Shown here: piece by piece, positions 50,386 through 58,304 of the stretch
Layout of the letters: every line of letters begins with the position of its first letter
Numbering within the stretch: position 1 is the first letter of the stretch
Assembly: GCF_041053055.1 (NCBI RefSeq)
Contig: NZ_CP163443.1
Location: 8,849,001-8,913,000, forward strand
DNA: 64,000 bases
Source of the DNA: Streptomyces sp. R41
GTDB taxonomy: Bacteria; Actinomycetota; Actinomycetes; Streptomycetales; Streptomycetaceae
Reading direction: 5' to 3'
The notes under the pieces: model-generated
Told to the model about the DNA's origin: nothing
The model's database searches: none
Seen by the model: only the letters and a program-made list of their open reading frames with translations
Position numbers and translations under genes: made by a program

Positions 50386-51387
50386 ATGCGCAGCAAACTC
50401 GTCCTGCACGCCGTCGACTCGCACACCGAGGGCATGCCCACCCGGGTGATCACCGGAGGCATCGGCACGATCCCGGGCGCGACCATGAACGAGCGGCGGT
50501 TGTACTTCCGTGAGCACCGCGACGACATCAAGCAGCTCCTGATGAACGAGCCGCGCGGCCACTCGGCGATGAGCGGCGCCATCCTGCAGCCGCCCACCCG
50601 CCCGGACTGCGACTACGGCGTCGTCTACATCGAGGTCTCCGGCTATCTCCCGATGTGCGGCCACGGCACCATCGGTGTCGCGACGGTGCTCGTGGAGACC
50701 GGCATGGTCGAGGTCGTCGAGCCGGTCACCACCATCCGGCTCGACACCCCGGCGGGCCTCGTCGTCGCCGAGGTCGCGGTCGAGGACGGCGCCGCCAAGG
50801 CGGTGACCTTGAAGAACGTGCCTTCGTTCGCCGTCGGCCTCGACCGCAAGGCCACCCTCGCCGACGGGCGGACGGTGACGTACGACCTCGCGTACGGCGG
50901 CAACTTCTACGCGATCCTGCCGCTGGAGCAGTTCGGGCTGCCCTTCGACCGTGCCCGCAAGGACGACATCCTCAAGGCCGGTCTGTCGCTCATGGACGCC
51001 ATCAACGCCGAGGACGAGCCCGTCCACCCCGAGGACCCGTCGATCCGCGGCTGCCACCACGTCCACCTGTACGCGCCCGGCGCCACCGCCCGCCATTCGC
51101 GGCACGCGATGGCGATCCACCCCGGCTGGTTCGACCGCTCACCCTGCGGTACGGGCACCAGCGCGCGCATGGCCCAGCTGCACGCCCGCGGCGAACTCCC
51201 GCTGCACACCGAGTTCGTGAACGAGTCCTTCATCGGTACCCGGTTCACCGGACGGCTCCTCGGCACCACCGAGGTCGCCGGAATCCCGGCCGTGCTGCCC
51301 AGCTTCACCGGCCGTGCCTGGGTGACGGGCACCGCCCAGTATCTGCTGGACCCCTCCGACCCGTTCCCGGCCGGATTCGTCCTCTAG
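50386..51387 (+). CDS. 4-hydroxyproline 2-epimerase
   Basis: The 333-residue protein belongs to the proline racemase superfamily and retains both catalytic cysteines, Cys91 in YLPMCGHGTIG and Cys254 in DRSPCGTGTSA. Two cysteines indicate a racemase or epimerase rather than a trans-3-hydroxyproline dehydratase, where one is replaced by Thr. The first step would convert trans-4-hydroxy-L-proline to cis-4-hydroxy-D-proline, the substrate of the dehydrogenase upstream. ATG 50386 follows CAGGAG. The operon context makes hydroxyproline more likely than proline as substrate. Confidence 0.91.
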   Translation: MRSKLVLHAVDSHTEGMPTRVITGGIGTIPGATMNERRLYFREHRDDIKQLLMNEPRGHSAMSGAILQPPTRPDCDYGVVYIEVSGYLPMCGHGTIGVATVLVETGMVEVVEPVTTIRLDTPAGLVVAEVAVEDGAAKAVTLKNVPSFAVGLDRKATLADGRTVTYDLAYGGNFYAILPLEQFGLPFDRARKDDILKAGLSLMDAINAEDEPVHPEDPSIRGCHHVHLYAPGATARHSRHAMAIHPGWFDRSPCGTGTSARMAQLHARGELPLHTEFVNESFIGTRFTGRLLGTTEVAGIPAVLPSFTGRAWVTGTAQYLLDPSDPFPAGFVL

Positions 51388-51409
51388 AACCTTGAGGAGA
51401 TACTGGTAG

Positions 51410-51428
51410 CGCGTGACATTGCATATGC
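51410..51428. promoter_or_regulatory. Hydroxyproline operon GntR box 3 (weaker)
   Basis: CGTGACATTGCATATG contains the core GTGACAT of boxes 1 and 2 but diverges after it. It lies between the epimerase stop and the GntR start, where autoregulation would be expected. Confidence 0.45.
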
Positions 51429-51447
51429 CCGTACGAGGAGACACCCC

Positions 51448-52137
51448 ATGGCCGCCCAGCGCAGCAGCGCACCCTCCGCCGCTCCCGCTCTGCCCACGCT
51501 CGGGGGCAAGAAGAGCAGCTACCGCGAGCGCGTCGCGGACGCGTTGCGGGCCGCGCTGATCGCCGGTGAACTGCGCCCCGGCGAGGTCTACTCCGCGCCC
51601 ACCCTCGCCGCCCGCTTCGGCGTCTCCGCGACGCCGGTGCGCGAGGCCATGCTCGACCTCGCCAAGGAGGGTCTGGTGGACACGGTGCCCAACAAGGGCT
51701 TCCGGGTCACCGCGGTCTCCGAGAAGCAGCTCGACGAGTACACCCACATCCGTTCGCTCATCGAGGTCCCCACCGTGGTGGGGCTGGCCACCACCGCGGA
51801 CCTGGTCTCGCTGGAGGCGCTGCGCCCGGCCGCCCGGGAGATCGTGACCGCGGCGGCGGCCGGTGACCTCATCGCGTACGTCGAGGCGGACATCCGCTTC
51901 CACCTCGGCCTGCTCGCCCTCGCGGGCAACGCCCATCTGGTCGAGGTCGTCGGAGACCTGCGGAAGCGCTCGCGCCTCTACGGTCTCAACGCCCTGGTCG
52001 AGGCGGGCCGCCTGGAGGCCTCCGCGGAAGAGCACCTGGAACTCCTCGACGCGCTCATGGCCCGCGACGCGGCGGCCGTCCGGGAAGTGATGACCCGGCA
52101 CCTGGGTCATGTCCGCGGCCTGTGGGCGGCCCGGTAG
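51448..52137 (+). CDS. GntR-family (FCD) regulator of the hydroxyproline operon
   Basis: The 229-residue protein has a winged helix (RERVADALRAALIAGELRPGEVYSAPTLAARFGVSATPVREAMLDLAKEGLV) and a C-terminal FCD helical domain (DIRFHLGLLALAGNAHLVEVV) whose His and Asp residues usually bind metal and ligand. It is the last gene of the hydroxyproline operon and likely represses it until hydroxyproline or an intermediate is present. ATG 51448 follows CGAGGAG. The three GntR boxes described are its candidate sites. Confidence 0.9.
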   Translation: MAAQRSSAPSAAPALPTLGGKKSSYRERVADALRAALIAGELRPGEVYSAPTLAARFGVSATPVREAMLDLAKEGLVDTVPNKGFRVTAVSEKQLDEYTHIRSLIEVPTVVGLATTADLVSLEALRPAAREIVTAAAAGDLIAYVEADIRFHLGLLALAGNAHLVEVVGDLRKRSRLYGLNALVEAGRLEASAEEHLELLDALMARDAAAVREVMTRHLGHVRGLWAAR

Positions 52138-52150
52138 CCGTCTCTCCATT

Positions 52151-52189
52151 ACGCAAACCGCTTGCATTTCTTGCGCTATTCTTGCGCAC
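52151..52189. promoter_or_regulatory. LacI operator/promoter cluster
   Basis: Just before the LacI start, GCAAACCGCTTGC forms an inverted repeat and CTTGC(A/G) occurs three times, starting at 52161, 52170 and 52181. A TATTCT (52177-52182) lies 7 bp before the ATG and there is no ribosome site, so the mRNA may be leaderless and autoregulated. Confidence 0.5.
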
Positions 52190-53188
52190 ATGACGCGACG
52201 ACTTGCTCAGGTGGCGAAGAAGGTCGGGGTCAGCGAGGCCACGGTCAGCCGGGTGCTGAACGGCAAGCCCGGAGTCTCCGCCTCCACCCGGCAGGCGGTG
52301 CTCTCCGCCCTCGACGTCCTCGGCTACGAGAGGCCCACGCAGCTGCGCGGTGAACGCGCGCGGCTCGTGGGGCTCGTACTGCCCGAGCTGCAGAACCCGA
52401 TCTTCCCGGCGTTCGCCGAAGTCATCGGCGGGGCGCTCGCACAGCTCGGCCTCACCCCGGTGCTGTGCACGCAGACCAAGGGCGGCGTCTCCGAGGCGGA
52501 CTATGTGGAGCTGCTGCTCCAGCAGCAGGTCTCCGGCGTGGTGTTCGCGGGCGGTCTGTACGCGCAGGCCGACGCGCCGCACGACCACTACCGGCAGCTC
52601 GCGGACCGCAACATCCCGGTGGTGCTGGTCAACGCGGCCATCGAGCACCTCGGCTTCCCGTGCGTCTCGTGCGACGACGCCGTGGCCGTCGAGCAGGCCT
52701 GGCGCCATCTGGCCTCGCTCGGCCACGAGCGCATCGGACTCGTCCTCGGGCCCGCCGATCACATGCCTTCGCAGCGCAAGCTCAGCGCGGCGCGCGCGCT
52801 CGCCCCCGACCTGCCCGACGAGCATGTCGCACGGGCGATGTTCTCGCTGGAGGGTGGCCAGGCCGCCGCGACCCGGCTGCTCGACCGGGGTGTCACCGGC
52901 ATCATCTGTGCCAGTGACCCGCTCGCGCTCGGTGCCGTACGAGCCGCCCGGCGCAAGGGACTTGCCGTCCCGGGCGAGGTCTCCGTCGTCGGCTACGACG
53001 ACTCGGCGTTCATGAACTGCACCGAACCCCCGCTGACCACGGTCCGCCAGCCCATCGAGGCCATGGGGCGCGCGGCCGTCGAGCTGCTGAACGCTCAGAT
53101 CGGCGGGAGCAGCGTCACCCCCGAGGAGCTGCTCTTCGAACCGGAGTTGGTGGTCCGCGGGTCGACCGCGCAAGCACCTCGCCACTAG
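52190..53188 (+). CDS. LacI-family transcriptional regulator
   Basis: The 332-residue protein has the LacI N-terminal helix-turn-helix and hinge (RLAQVAKKVGVSEATVSRVLNGKPGVSASTRQAVLSALDVLGYERP) and a periplasmic-binding-protein-like sugar domain ending in DDSAFMNCTEPPLTTVRQPIEAMG. ATG 52190 has no good ribosome site; upstream in-frame starts are not supported. It precedes the ABC importer and glycosidases and is presumably their sugar-responsive repressor. Confidence 0.92.
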   Translation: MTRRLAQVAKKVGVSEATVSRVLNGKPGVSASTRQAVLSALDVLGYERPTQLRGERARLVGLVLPELQNPIFPAFAEVIGGALAQLGLTPVLCTQTKGGVSEADYVELLLQQQVSGVVFAGGLYAQADAPHDHYRQLADRNIPVVLVNAAIEHLGFPCVSCDDAVAVEQAWRHLASLGHERIGLVLGPADHMPSQRKLSAARALAPDLPDEHVARAMFSLEGGQAAATRLLDRGVTGIICASDPLALGAVRAARRKGLAVPGEVSVVGYDDSAFMNCTEPPLTTVRQPIEAMGRAAVELLNAQIGGSSVTPEELLFEPELVVRGSTAQAPRH

Positions 53189-53351
53189 AGCCACCTCAGA
53201 TCCACGTGGCTGTCAAATAATTACAGACTCTGCGCGACATCTTGCGGACCCCTGTCGCCGGTGCTTGAGTGTGCGGCGCCAGACACGGACGCCGCACCGC
53301 CCGGTGCGCCGCCGTGGGCCTTCCCTGCGCCTGCCCAAGAGGGGTCCACCG
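53189..53351. promoter_or_regulatory. Promoter region of the alpha-glucan operon
   Basis: The region between LacI and the SBP holds the AT-rich imperfect palindrome around 53211-53228 (TGTCAAATAATTACAGAC) and CTTGCG at 53241, similar to the repeated CTTGCGC before the LacI gene. Promoter hexamers are not certain. Confidence 0.4.
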
Positions 53352-54704
53352 ATGAGAAGTCCCGGGTTCCGCCGCACCAGCACCACGCTCATGGCCTCCG
53401 CCCTCGCGCTGACCGCGATCACGGCCTGCGGCTCCAGCGACGACGGCTCCGCGGGTGGCAAGACCCGCATCACGGTCAACTGCATGCCGCCCAAGAGCGC
53501 CAAGGTCGACCGTTCGTTCTTCGAGGCCGACATCAAGGCGTTCGAGAAGGCCAACCCGACCATTGACGTCGTCGCGCACGACGCGTTCCCGTGCCAGGAC
53601 CCCAAGACGTTCGACGCCAAGCTCGCGGGCGGGCAGATGGAGGACGTCTTCTACACGTACTTCACCGACGCCAAGCACGTGGTCGACATCAACCAGGCCG
53701 CCGACATCACCAGTTACGTCAAGGACCTCAAGAGCTACAGCACCATCCAGCAGCAACTGCGCGACATCTACACCGTCGACGGCAAGATCTACGGAGTCCC
53801 GCGCACCGGTTACTCGATGGGCCTGATCTACAACAAGAAGCTCTTCGAGAAGGCCGGCCTCGACCCGAACAAGCCCCCGGCGACCTGGGAGGAGCTGCGC
53901 GCGGACGCCAAGAAGATCGCCGCGCTCGGCGGCGGCACCGTCGGCTACGCGGACTACAGCGCGCAGAACCAGGGCGGCTGGCACTTCACCGCCGAGATGT
54001 ACTCGCAGGGCGGCGACGTGGTCAGCGCCGACGGCAAGACGGCCACCGTCGACACCCCCGAGGGCAAGGCCGTCCTGCAGAACCTCAAGGACATGCGCTG
54101 GACCGACAACTCCATGGGCAGCAAGCAGCTCCTGGTCATCAACGACGTCCAGCAGATGATGGGCTCGGGCAAGCTCGGCATGTATCTCTCCGCGCCGGAC
54201 AACATCCCGATCCTCGTCAAGGAGAAGGGCGGCAACTACAAGGACCTCGCCCTCGCGCCCATGCCCGGCGGCAAGGGCACGCTGATCGGCGGCGACGGCT
54301 ACATGTTCAACAAGAAGGACAGCCCGGAGCAGATCAAGGCCGGCCTCAAGTGGCTCGACAGCATGTTCCTGACGCCGGGCGACGGCTTCCTCGGCGACTA
54401 CGCCCGCGCCAAGCAGAACGACGCGCCCGTCGGCCTGCCCGAGCCCCGCCTGTTCACCGGCGCCGCCGACGCCAAGGACCAGGAGGTCAAGAAGGCCAAC
54501 GCCAACGTCCCCGTGGAGAACTACCAGGCCTTCCTGGACGGCAATCACAGCCTGCAGATGAAGATCGAGCCGTCGCAGGCGCAGCAGATCTACTCGGTCC
54601 TCGACGGCGCCGTCTCCGCGGTGCTCACCAAGAAGGACGCCGACATCGACAAGCTCCTGAAGGACGCGTCCGGCAAGATCGACTCCATCCTGGCCCGAGG
54701 CTGA
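53352..54704 (+). CDS. ABC sugar-binding lipoprotein
   Basis: The 450-residue protein has a lipoprotein leader (TLMASALALTAITAC, Cys near residue 26) and an extracellular solute-binding type-1 fold (IKAFEKANPTIDVVAHDAFP; YGVPRTGYSMGLIYNKKLFEKAGLDP; LIGGDGYMFNKKDSPEQIKAGLKWL). It supplies the following MalF/MalG-type permeases. With an alpha-glucosidase and a secreted beta-helix glycanase downstream, an alpha-gluco-oligosaccharide is the likely ligand. ATG 53352 is preceded by GAGGGG at 7 bp. Confidence 0.91.
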   Translation: MRSPGFRRTSTTLMASALALTAITACGSSDDGSAGGKTRITVNCMPPKSAKVDRSFFEADIKAFEKANPTIDVVAHDAFPCQDPKTFDAKLAGGQMEDVFYTYFTDAKHVVDINQAADITSYVKDLKSYSTIQQQLRDIYTVDGKIYGVPRTGYSMGLIYNKKLFEKAGLDPNKPPATWEELRADAKKIAALGGGTVGYADYSAQNQGGWHFTAEMYSQGGDVVSADGKTATVDTPEGKAVLQNLKDMRWTDNSMGSKQLLVINDVQQMMGSGKLGMYLSAPDNIPILVKEKGGNYKDLALAPMPGGKGTLIGGDGYMFNKKDSPEQIKAGLKWLDSMFLTPGDGFLGDYARAKQNDAPVGLPEPRLFTGAADAKDQEVKKANANVPVENYQAFLDGNHSLQMKIEPSQAQQIYSVLDGAVSAVLTKKDADIDKLLKDASGKIDSILARG

Positions 54705-54712
54705 CACCGTTC

Positions 54713-55681
54713 ATGAAGACCGCATCGAAGCCCGCAGCACTCCCTCCGGCCGCCCTCGGCGCGCCGGAGGTGCCGCGGCCGGCCGGGCGCCGGACCGGGG
54801 GCCCATGGCGCCGACGCCTGGCCGACCAGTCCCGCGCGTACGCCTTCCTCATAGGCGGCCTGCTCTGCTTCGCGCTGTTCTCCTGGTACCCGGCGATCCG
54901 CGCGGTCGTGATCGCCTTCCAGAAGTACACGCCCGGCTCCGGCGGCGAGTGGGTCGGCACGGCGAACTTCACCCGCGTCTTCCACGACCCGGAGTTCACC
55001 GCCGCCTGGCGCAACACGCTCACCTTCACGCTCCTCGCCCTGCTCATCGGCTTCGCCGTCCCCTTCGTGATGGCGCTGGTGCTCAATGAACTGAGGCATG
55101 CGAAGGCCTTCTTCAGAGTCGTGGTCTATCTGCCGGTGATGATCCCTCCGGTGGTCAGCGCCCTGCTGTGGAAGTGGTTCTACGATCCCGGCGCGGGCCT
55201 GGCCAACGAGGCGCTGCGCTACCTGCACCTGCCCACCTCGAACTGGTCCAACGGCGCCGACACCGCCCTCGTCTCGCTCGTCATCGTCGCCACCTGGGCC
55301 AACCTCGGCGGCACCGTCCTCATCTACCTCGCCGCGCTGCAGAGCATCCCCGGAGAGCTGTACGAGGCGGCCGAGCTGGACGGCGCGAACATCTGGCAGC
55401 GCATCCGCCATGTGACGATCCCGCAGACCCGCTTCATCATCCTCATGCTGATGCTGCTGCAGATCATCGCCACCATGCAGGTCTTCACCGAGCCGTTCGT
55501 GATCACCGGCGGCGGCCCCGAGAACGCGACCGTGACGGTCCTGTACCTGATCTACAAGTACGCCTTCCTCTACAACGACTTCGGCGGCGCCTGCGCCCTC
55601 AGCGTGATGCTGCTCGTCCTGCTCAGCGCCTTCTCCGCGCTCTATCTGCGGCTGACCCGATCCGGAGGAGAGGACTCGTGA
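54713..55681 (+). CDS. Carbohydrate ABC transporter permease (MalF type)
   Basis: The 322-residue permease has a proline-rich N-terminal tail, six helices from AYAFLIGGLLCFALFSWYPAIRAVVIAF, and the EAA loop EAAELDGANIWQRIRHVTIPQTRF. It pairs with the MalG-type permease, whose GTG overlaps this stop. No ATPase is encoded nearby; a shared MsiK-type ATPase is expected. Confidence 0.93.
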   Translation: MKTASKPAALPPAALGAPEVPRPAGRRTGGPWRRRLADQSRAYAFLIGGLLCFALFSWYPAIRAVVIAFQKYTPGSGGEWVGTANFTRVFHDPEFTAAWRNTLTFTLLALLIGFAVPFVMALVLNELRHAKAFFRVVVYLPVMIPPVVSALLWKWFYDPGAGLANEALRYLHLPTSNWSNGADTALVSLVIVATWANLGGTVLIYLAALQSIPGELYEAAELDGANIWQRIRHVTIPQTRFIILMLMLLQIIATMQVFTEPFVITGGGPENATVTVLYLIYKYAFLYNDFGGACALSVMLLVLLSAFSALYLRLTRSGGEDS

Positions 55682-56553
55682 GTACTCGCACACTGGTTTC
55701 GCCGCTCGCGCTCGCCCGCCCCCGCGGCAAGGCTCTCTACTGGACCGTCTTCACGGGCGTCGTCCTGCTTTTCGCGCTCGCGTTCCTCTTCCCCGTCTAC
55801 TGGATGGTCACCGGCGCCATGAAGTCGCCGGACGAGGTCTCGCGCACACCCCCGACCCTGGTGCCCCAGGACTGGAGCCTCAGCGGTTACACCGATGCCT
55901 GGGACCTGATGGACCTGCCCACCCACCTGTGGAACACGGTGGTGCAGGCCACCGGCGCCTGGATGCTCCAGCTCGTCTTCTGCACGGCCGCCGCGTACGC
56001 CCTCTCCAAGCTGAAGCCCGCCTTCGGCAAGGTCATCCTCGGCGGCATCCTCGCCACGCTGATGGTCCCCGCGCAGGCGTTGGTGGTCCCGAAGTACCTG
56101 ACGGTCGCCGACCTTCCGCTGATCCACACCAGTCTGCTCAACGACCCGCTCGGCATCTGGCTGCCCGCCGTGGCCAACGCCTTCAACCTCTATCTCCTCA
56201 AGCGCTTCTTCGACCAGATCCCGCGCGACGTACTGGAGGCCGCCGAGATCGACGGCGCCGGACGGCTGCGCACGCTGTGGTCGATCGTGCTGCCCATGTC
56301 CCGGCCCGTGCTCGGCGTCGTGTCGATCTTCGCCCTGGTGGCCGTCTGGCAGGACTTCCTCTGGCCGTTGATGGTCTTCTCCGACACCGACAAGCAGCCC
56401 ATCAGCGTGGCACTCGTCCAGCTGTCCCAGAACATCCAGCTGACCGTGCTCATCGCCGCGATGGTGATCGCGAGCATCCCCATGGTCGTGATGTTCCTGG
56501 TCTTCCAGCGGCACATCATCGCCGGGATCAGCGCGGGCAGCACCAAGGGCTGA
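55678..56553 (+). CDS. Carbohydrate ABC transporter permease (MalG type)
   Basis: The 291-residue protein has six helices from ALYWTVFTGVVLLFALAFLFPVYWMVTGAM and the EAA loop EAAEIDGAGRLRTLWSIVLPMSRPV. GTG 55678 follows GGAGGAGAGG and overlaps the preceding stop. It forms the sugar channel with the MalF-type partner. Confidence 0.93.
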   Translation: MSTRTLVSPLALARPRGKALYWTVFTGVVLLFALAFLFPVYWMVTGAMKSPDEVSRTPPTLVPQDWSLSGYTDAWDLMDLPTHLWNTVVQATGAWMLQLVFCTAAAYALSKLKPAFGKVILGGILATLMVPAQALVVPKYLTVADLPLIHTSLLNDPLGIWLPAVANAFNLYLLKRFFDQIPRDVLEAAEIDGAGRLRTLWSIVLPMSRPVLGVVSIFALVAVWQDFLWPLMVFSDTDKQPISVALVQLSQNIQLTVLIAAMVIASIPMVVMFLVFQRHIIAGISAGSTKG

Positions 56554-56564
56554 CAGCTCGAAGG

Positions 56565-56620
56565 GCCGACGGCACACCCCGCAGCCGACGGCACCCCCTC
56601 CGCTGACGGCACCTCCTCTA
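56565..56620. repeat. Three short direct repeats before the GH13 gene
   Basis: G(C/C/T)CGACGGCAC-type units begin at 56565, 56584 and 56602, 18-19 bp apart, between the permease stop and the GH13 start. No function is evident; they resemble the other intergenic duplications of this window. Confidence 0.5.
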
Positions 56621-56638
56621 CGTGAAAGGCAGACACCC

Positions 56639-58240
56639 GTGGGACAGCCTTCCCCTGCCCGCACTCAGGGCGAATGGTGGCGCTCCGCCGTCATCTACCA
56701 GGTGTACGTCCGCAGCTTCGCGGACGGCGACGGAGACGGCACCGGCGACCTCGCGGGACTCCGCGCCAAACTCCCGTACCTCGCCGAACTCGGCGTGGAC
56801 GCCCTGTGGTTCAACCCCTGGTACCTCTCGCCCATGGCCGACGGCGGCTACGACGTCGCCGACTACCGCGCGATCGACCCGGCCTTCGGGACGCTCGCCG
56901 AGGCGGAGAAACTCATCGCCGAGGCACGGGAGCTGGGCATCCGCACCCTCGTCGACATCGTGCCCAACCACGTATCCGACCAGCACCCGTGGTTCCGGGC
57001 CGCCCTGGCCGGCGGCCCCGAGCGCGAGCTCTTCCACTTCCGTCCCGGACGCGGCGCGTACGGCGAACTCCCGCCCAACGACTGGCCGTCCCAGTTCGCC
57101 GGCTCCGCCGAACCCGTCTGGACCCGGCTGCCCGACGGCGACTGGTACCTCCACCTGTTCACCCCCGAGCAGCCCGACCTCAACTGGGCGCATCCGGCCG
57201 TCCGCCAGGAGCACGAGGACGTCCTGCGCTTCTGGTTCGAGCGGGGAGTCGCGGGCGTCCGCATCGACTCGGCCGCGCTGCTCGCCAAGGACCCCGACCT
57301 GCCCGACTTCGTCGAGGGGCGCGATCCGCACCCGTACGTGGACCGCGACGAACTCCACGACATCTACCGCTCCTGGCGCGCGGTCGCCGACGCCTACGAC
57401 GGCATCTTCGTCGGCGAGGTCTGGCTCCCCGACACCGAGCGCTTCGCCCGCTATCTGCGCCCCGACGAACTGCACACCGCCTTCAACTTCTCCTTCCTGT
57501 CCTGCCCTTGGGACGCCGGACGGCTGCGTACGTCGATCGACGAGACCCTCGCCGAGCACGCGCCGGTGGGCGCGCCCGCCACCTGGGTGCTGTGCAACCA
57601 CGACGTGACCCGCACGGTCACCCGCTACGGCCGGACCGACACCGGCTTCGACTTCACCACGAAGGCCTTCGGCACCCCGACCGACCTCTCCCTCGGCACC
57701 CGCCGGGCGCGGGCCGCCGCTCTGCTCACGCTCGCGCTGCCCGGTTCCGTCTACGTCTACCAGGGCGAGGAACTCGGCCTGCCCGAGGTGGAGTTGGCGC
57801 CCCGAAGCATCCAGGACCCGATGCACTTCCGGTCCGGTGGCACGGACCCGGGCCGCGACGGCTGCCGGGTTCCGCTGCCCTGGGCGGCCGAGGCGCCTCA
57901 CACCGGATTCGGGGGCGAGCCCTGGCTTCCGCAGCCCGCCGACTGGCCCGCGTACGCCGCCGACCGCCAGGCCGACGACTCCGACTCGATGCTCAGCCTC
58001 TACCGCGAGGCGCTCCGCATCCGCCGCACCGAGCCGGGCTTCGGCGACGGTCAGCTCAGCTGGCTGGCCGCCCCCGACGGCGTCCTCGCCTTCGCCCGCA
58101 CGGACGGACTGCGCTGCGCGGTCAACCTTTCCGACACCCCGGCCGAACTCCCCGAGCACTCCCGACTCCTGCTCGCCAGCGGCCCCTTGGACGCCGAGGG
58201 GAGGCTCCCTGAGGACACGGCGGCCTGGCTGCGCGCCTGA
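56639..58240 (+). CDS. GH13 alpha-glucosidase
   Basis: The 533-residue cytosolic enzyme is a GH13 oligosaccharide hydrolase: region I DIVPNHVSDQH, region II GVRIDSAA with nucleophile Asp210, region III VGEVWLP with acid/base Glu260, and region IV CNHDVTRTV with the transition-state Asp. The motif style fits alpha-glucosidase/oligo-1,6-glucosidase of streptomycetes. It would hydrolyse imported alpha-gluco-oligosaccharides to glucose. GTG 56639 follows AAAGGC. It sits between the permeases and the secreted glycanase. Confidence 0.92.
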   Translation: MGQPSPARTQGEWWRSAVIYQVYVRSFADGDGDGTGDLAGLRAKLPYLAELGVDALWFNPWYLSPMADGGYDVADYRAIDPAFGTLAEAEKLIAEARELGIRTLVDIVPNHVSDQHPWFRAALAGGPERELFHFRPGRGAYGELPPNDWPSQFAGSAEPVWTRLPDGDWYLHLFTPEQPDLNWAHPAVRQEHEDVLRFWFERGVAGVRIDSAALLAKDPDLPDFVEGRDPHPYVDRDELHDIYRSWRAVADAYDGIFVGEVWLPDTERFARYLRPDELHTAFNFSFLSCPWDAGRLRTSIDETLAEHAPVGAPATWVLCNHDVTRTVTRYGRTDTGFDFTTKAFGTPTDLSLGTRRARAAALLTLALPGSVYVYQGEELGLPEVELAPRSIQDPMHFRSGGTDPGRDGCRVPLPWAAEAPHTGFGGEPWLPQPADWPAYAADRQADDSDSMLSLYREALRIRRTEPGFGDGQLSWLAAPDGVLAFARTDGLRCAVNLSDTPAELPEHSRLLLASGPLDAEGRLPEDTAAWLRA

Positions 58241-58304
58241 CACCGCGGCCCGGCCGCCGCACCGACCCGCTATCCCGGAACCCCCACACGAAAGGGATCA
58301 GCAC

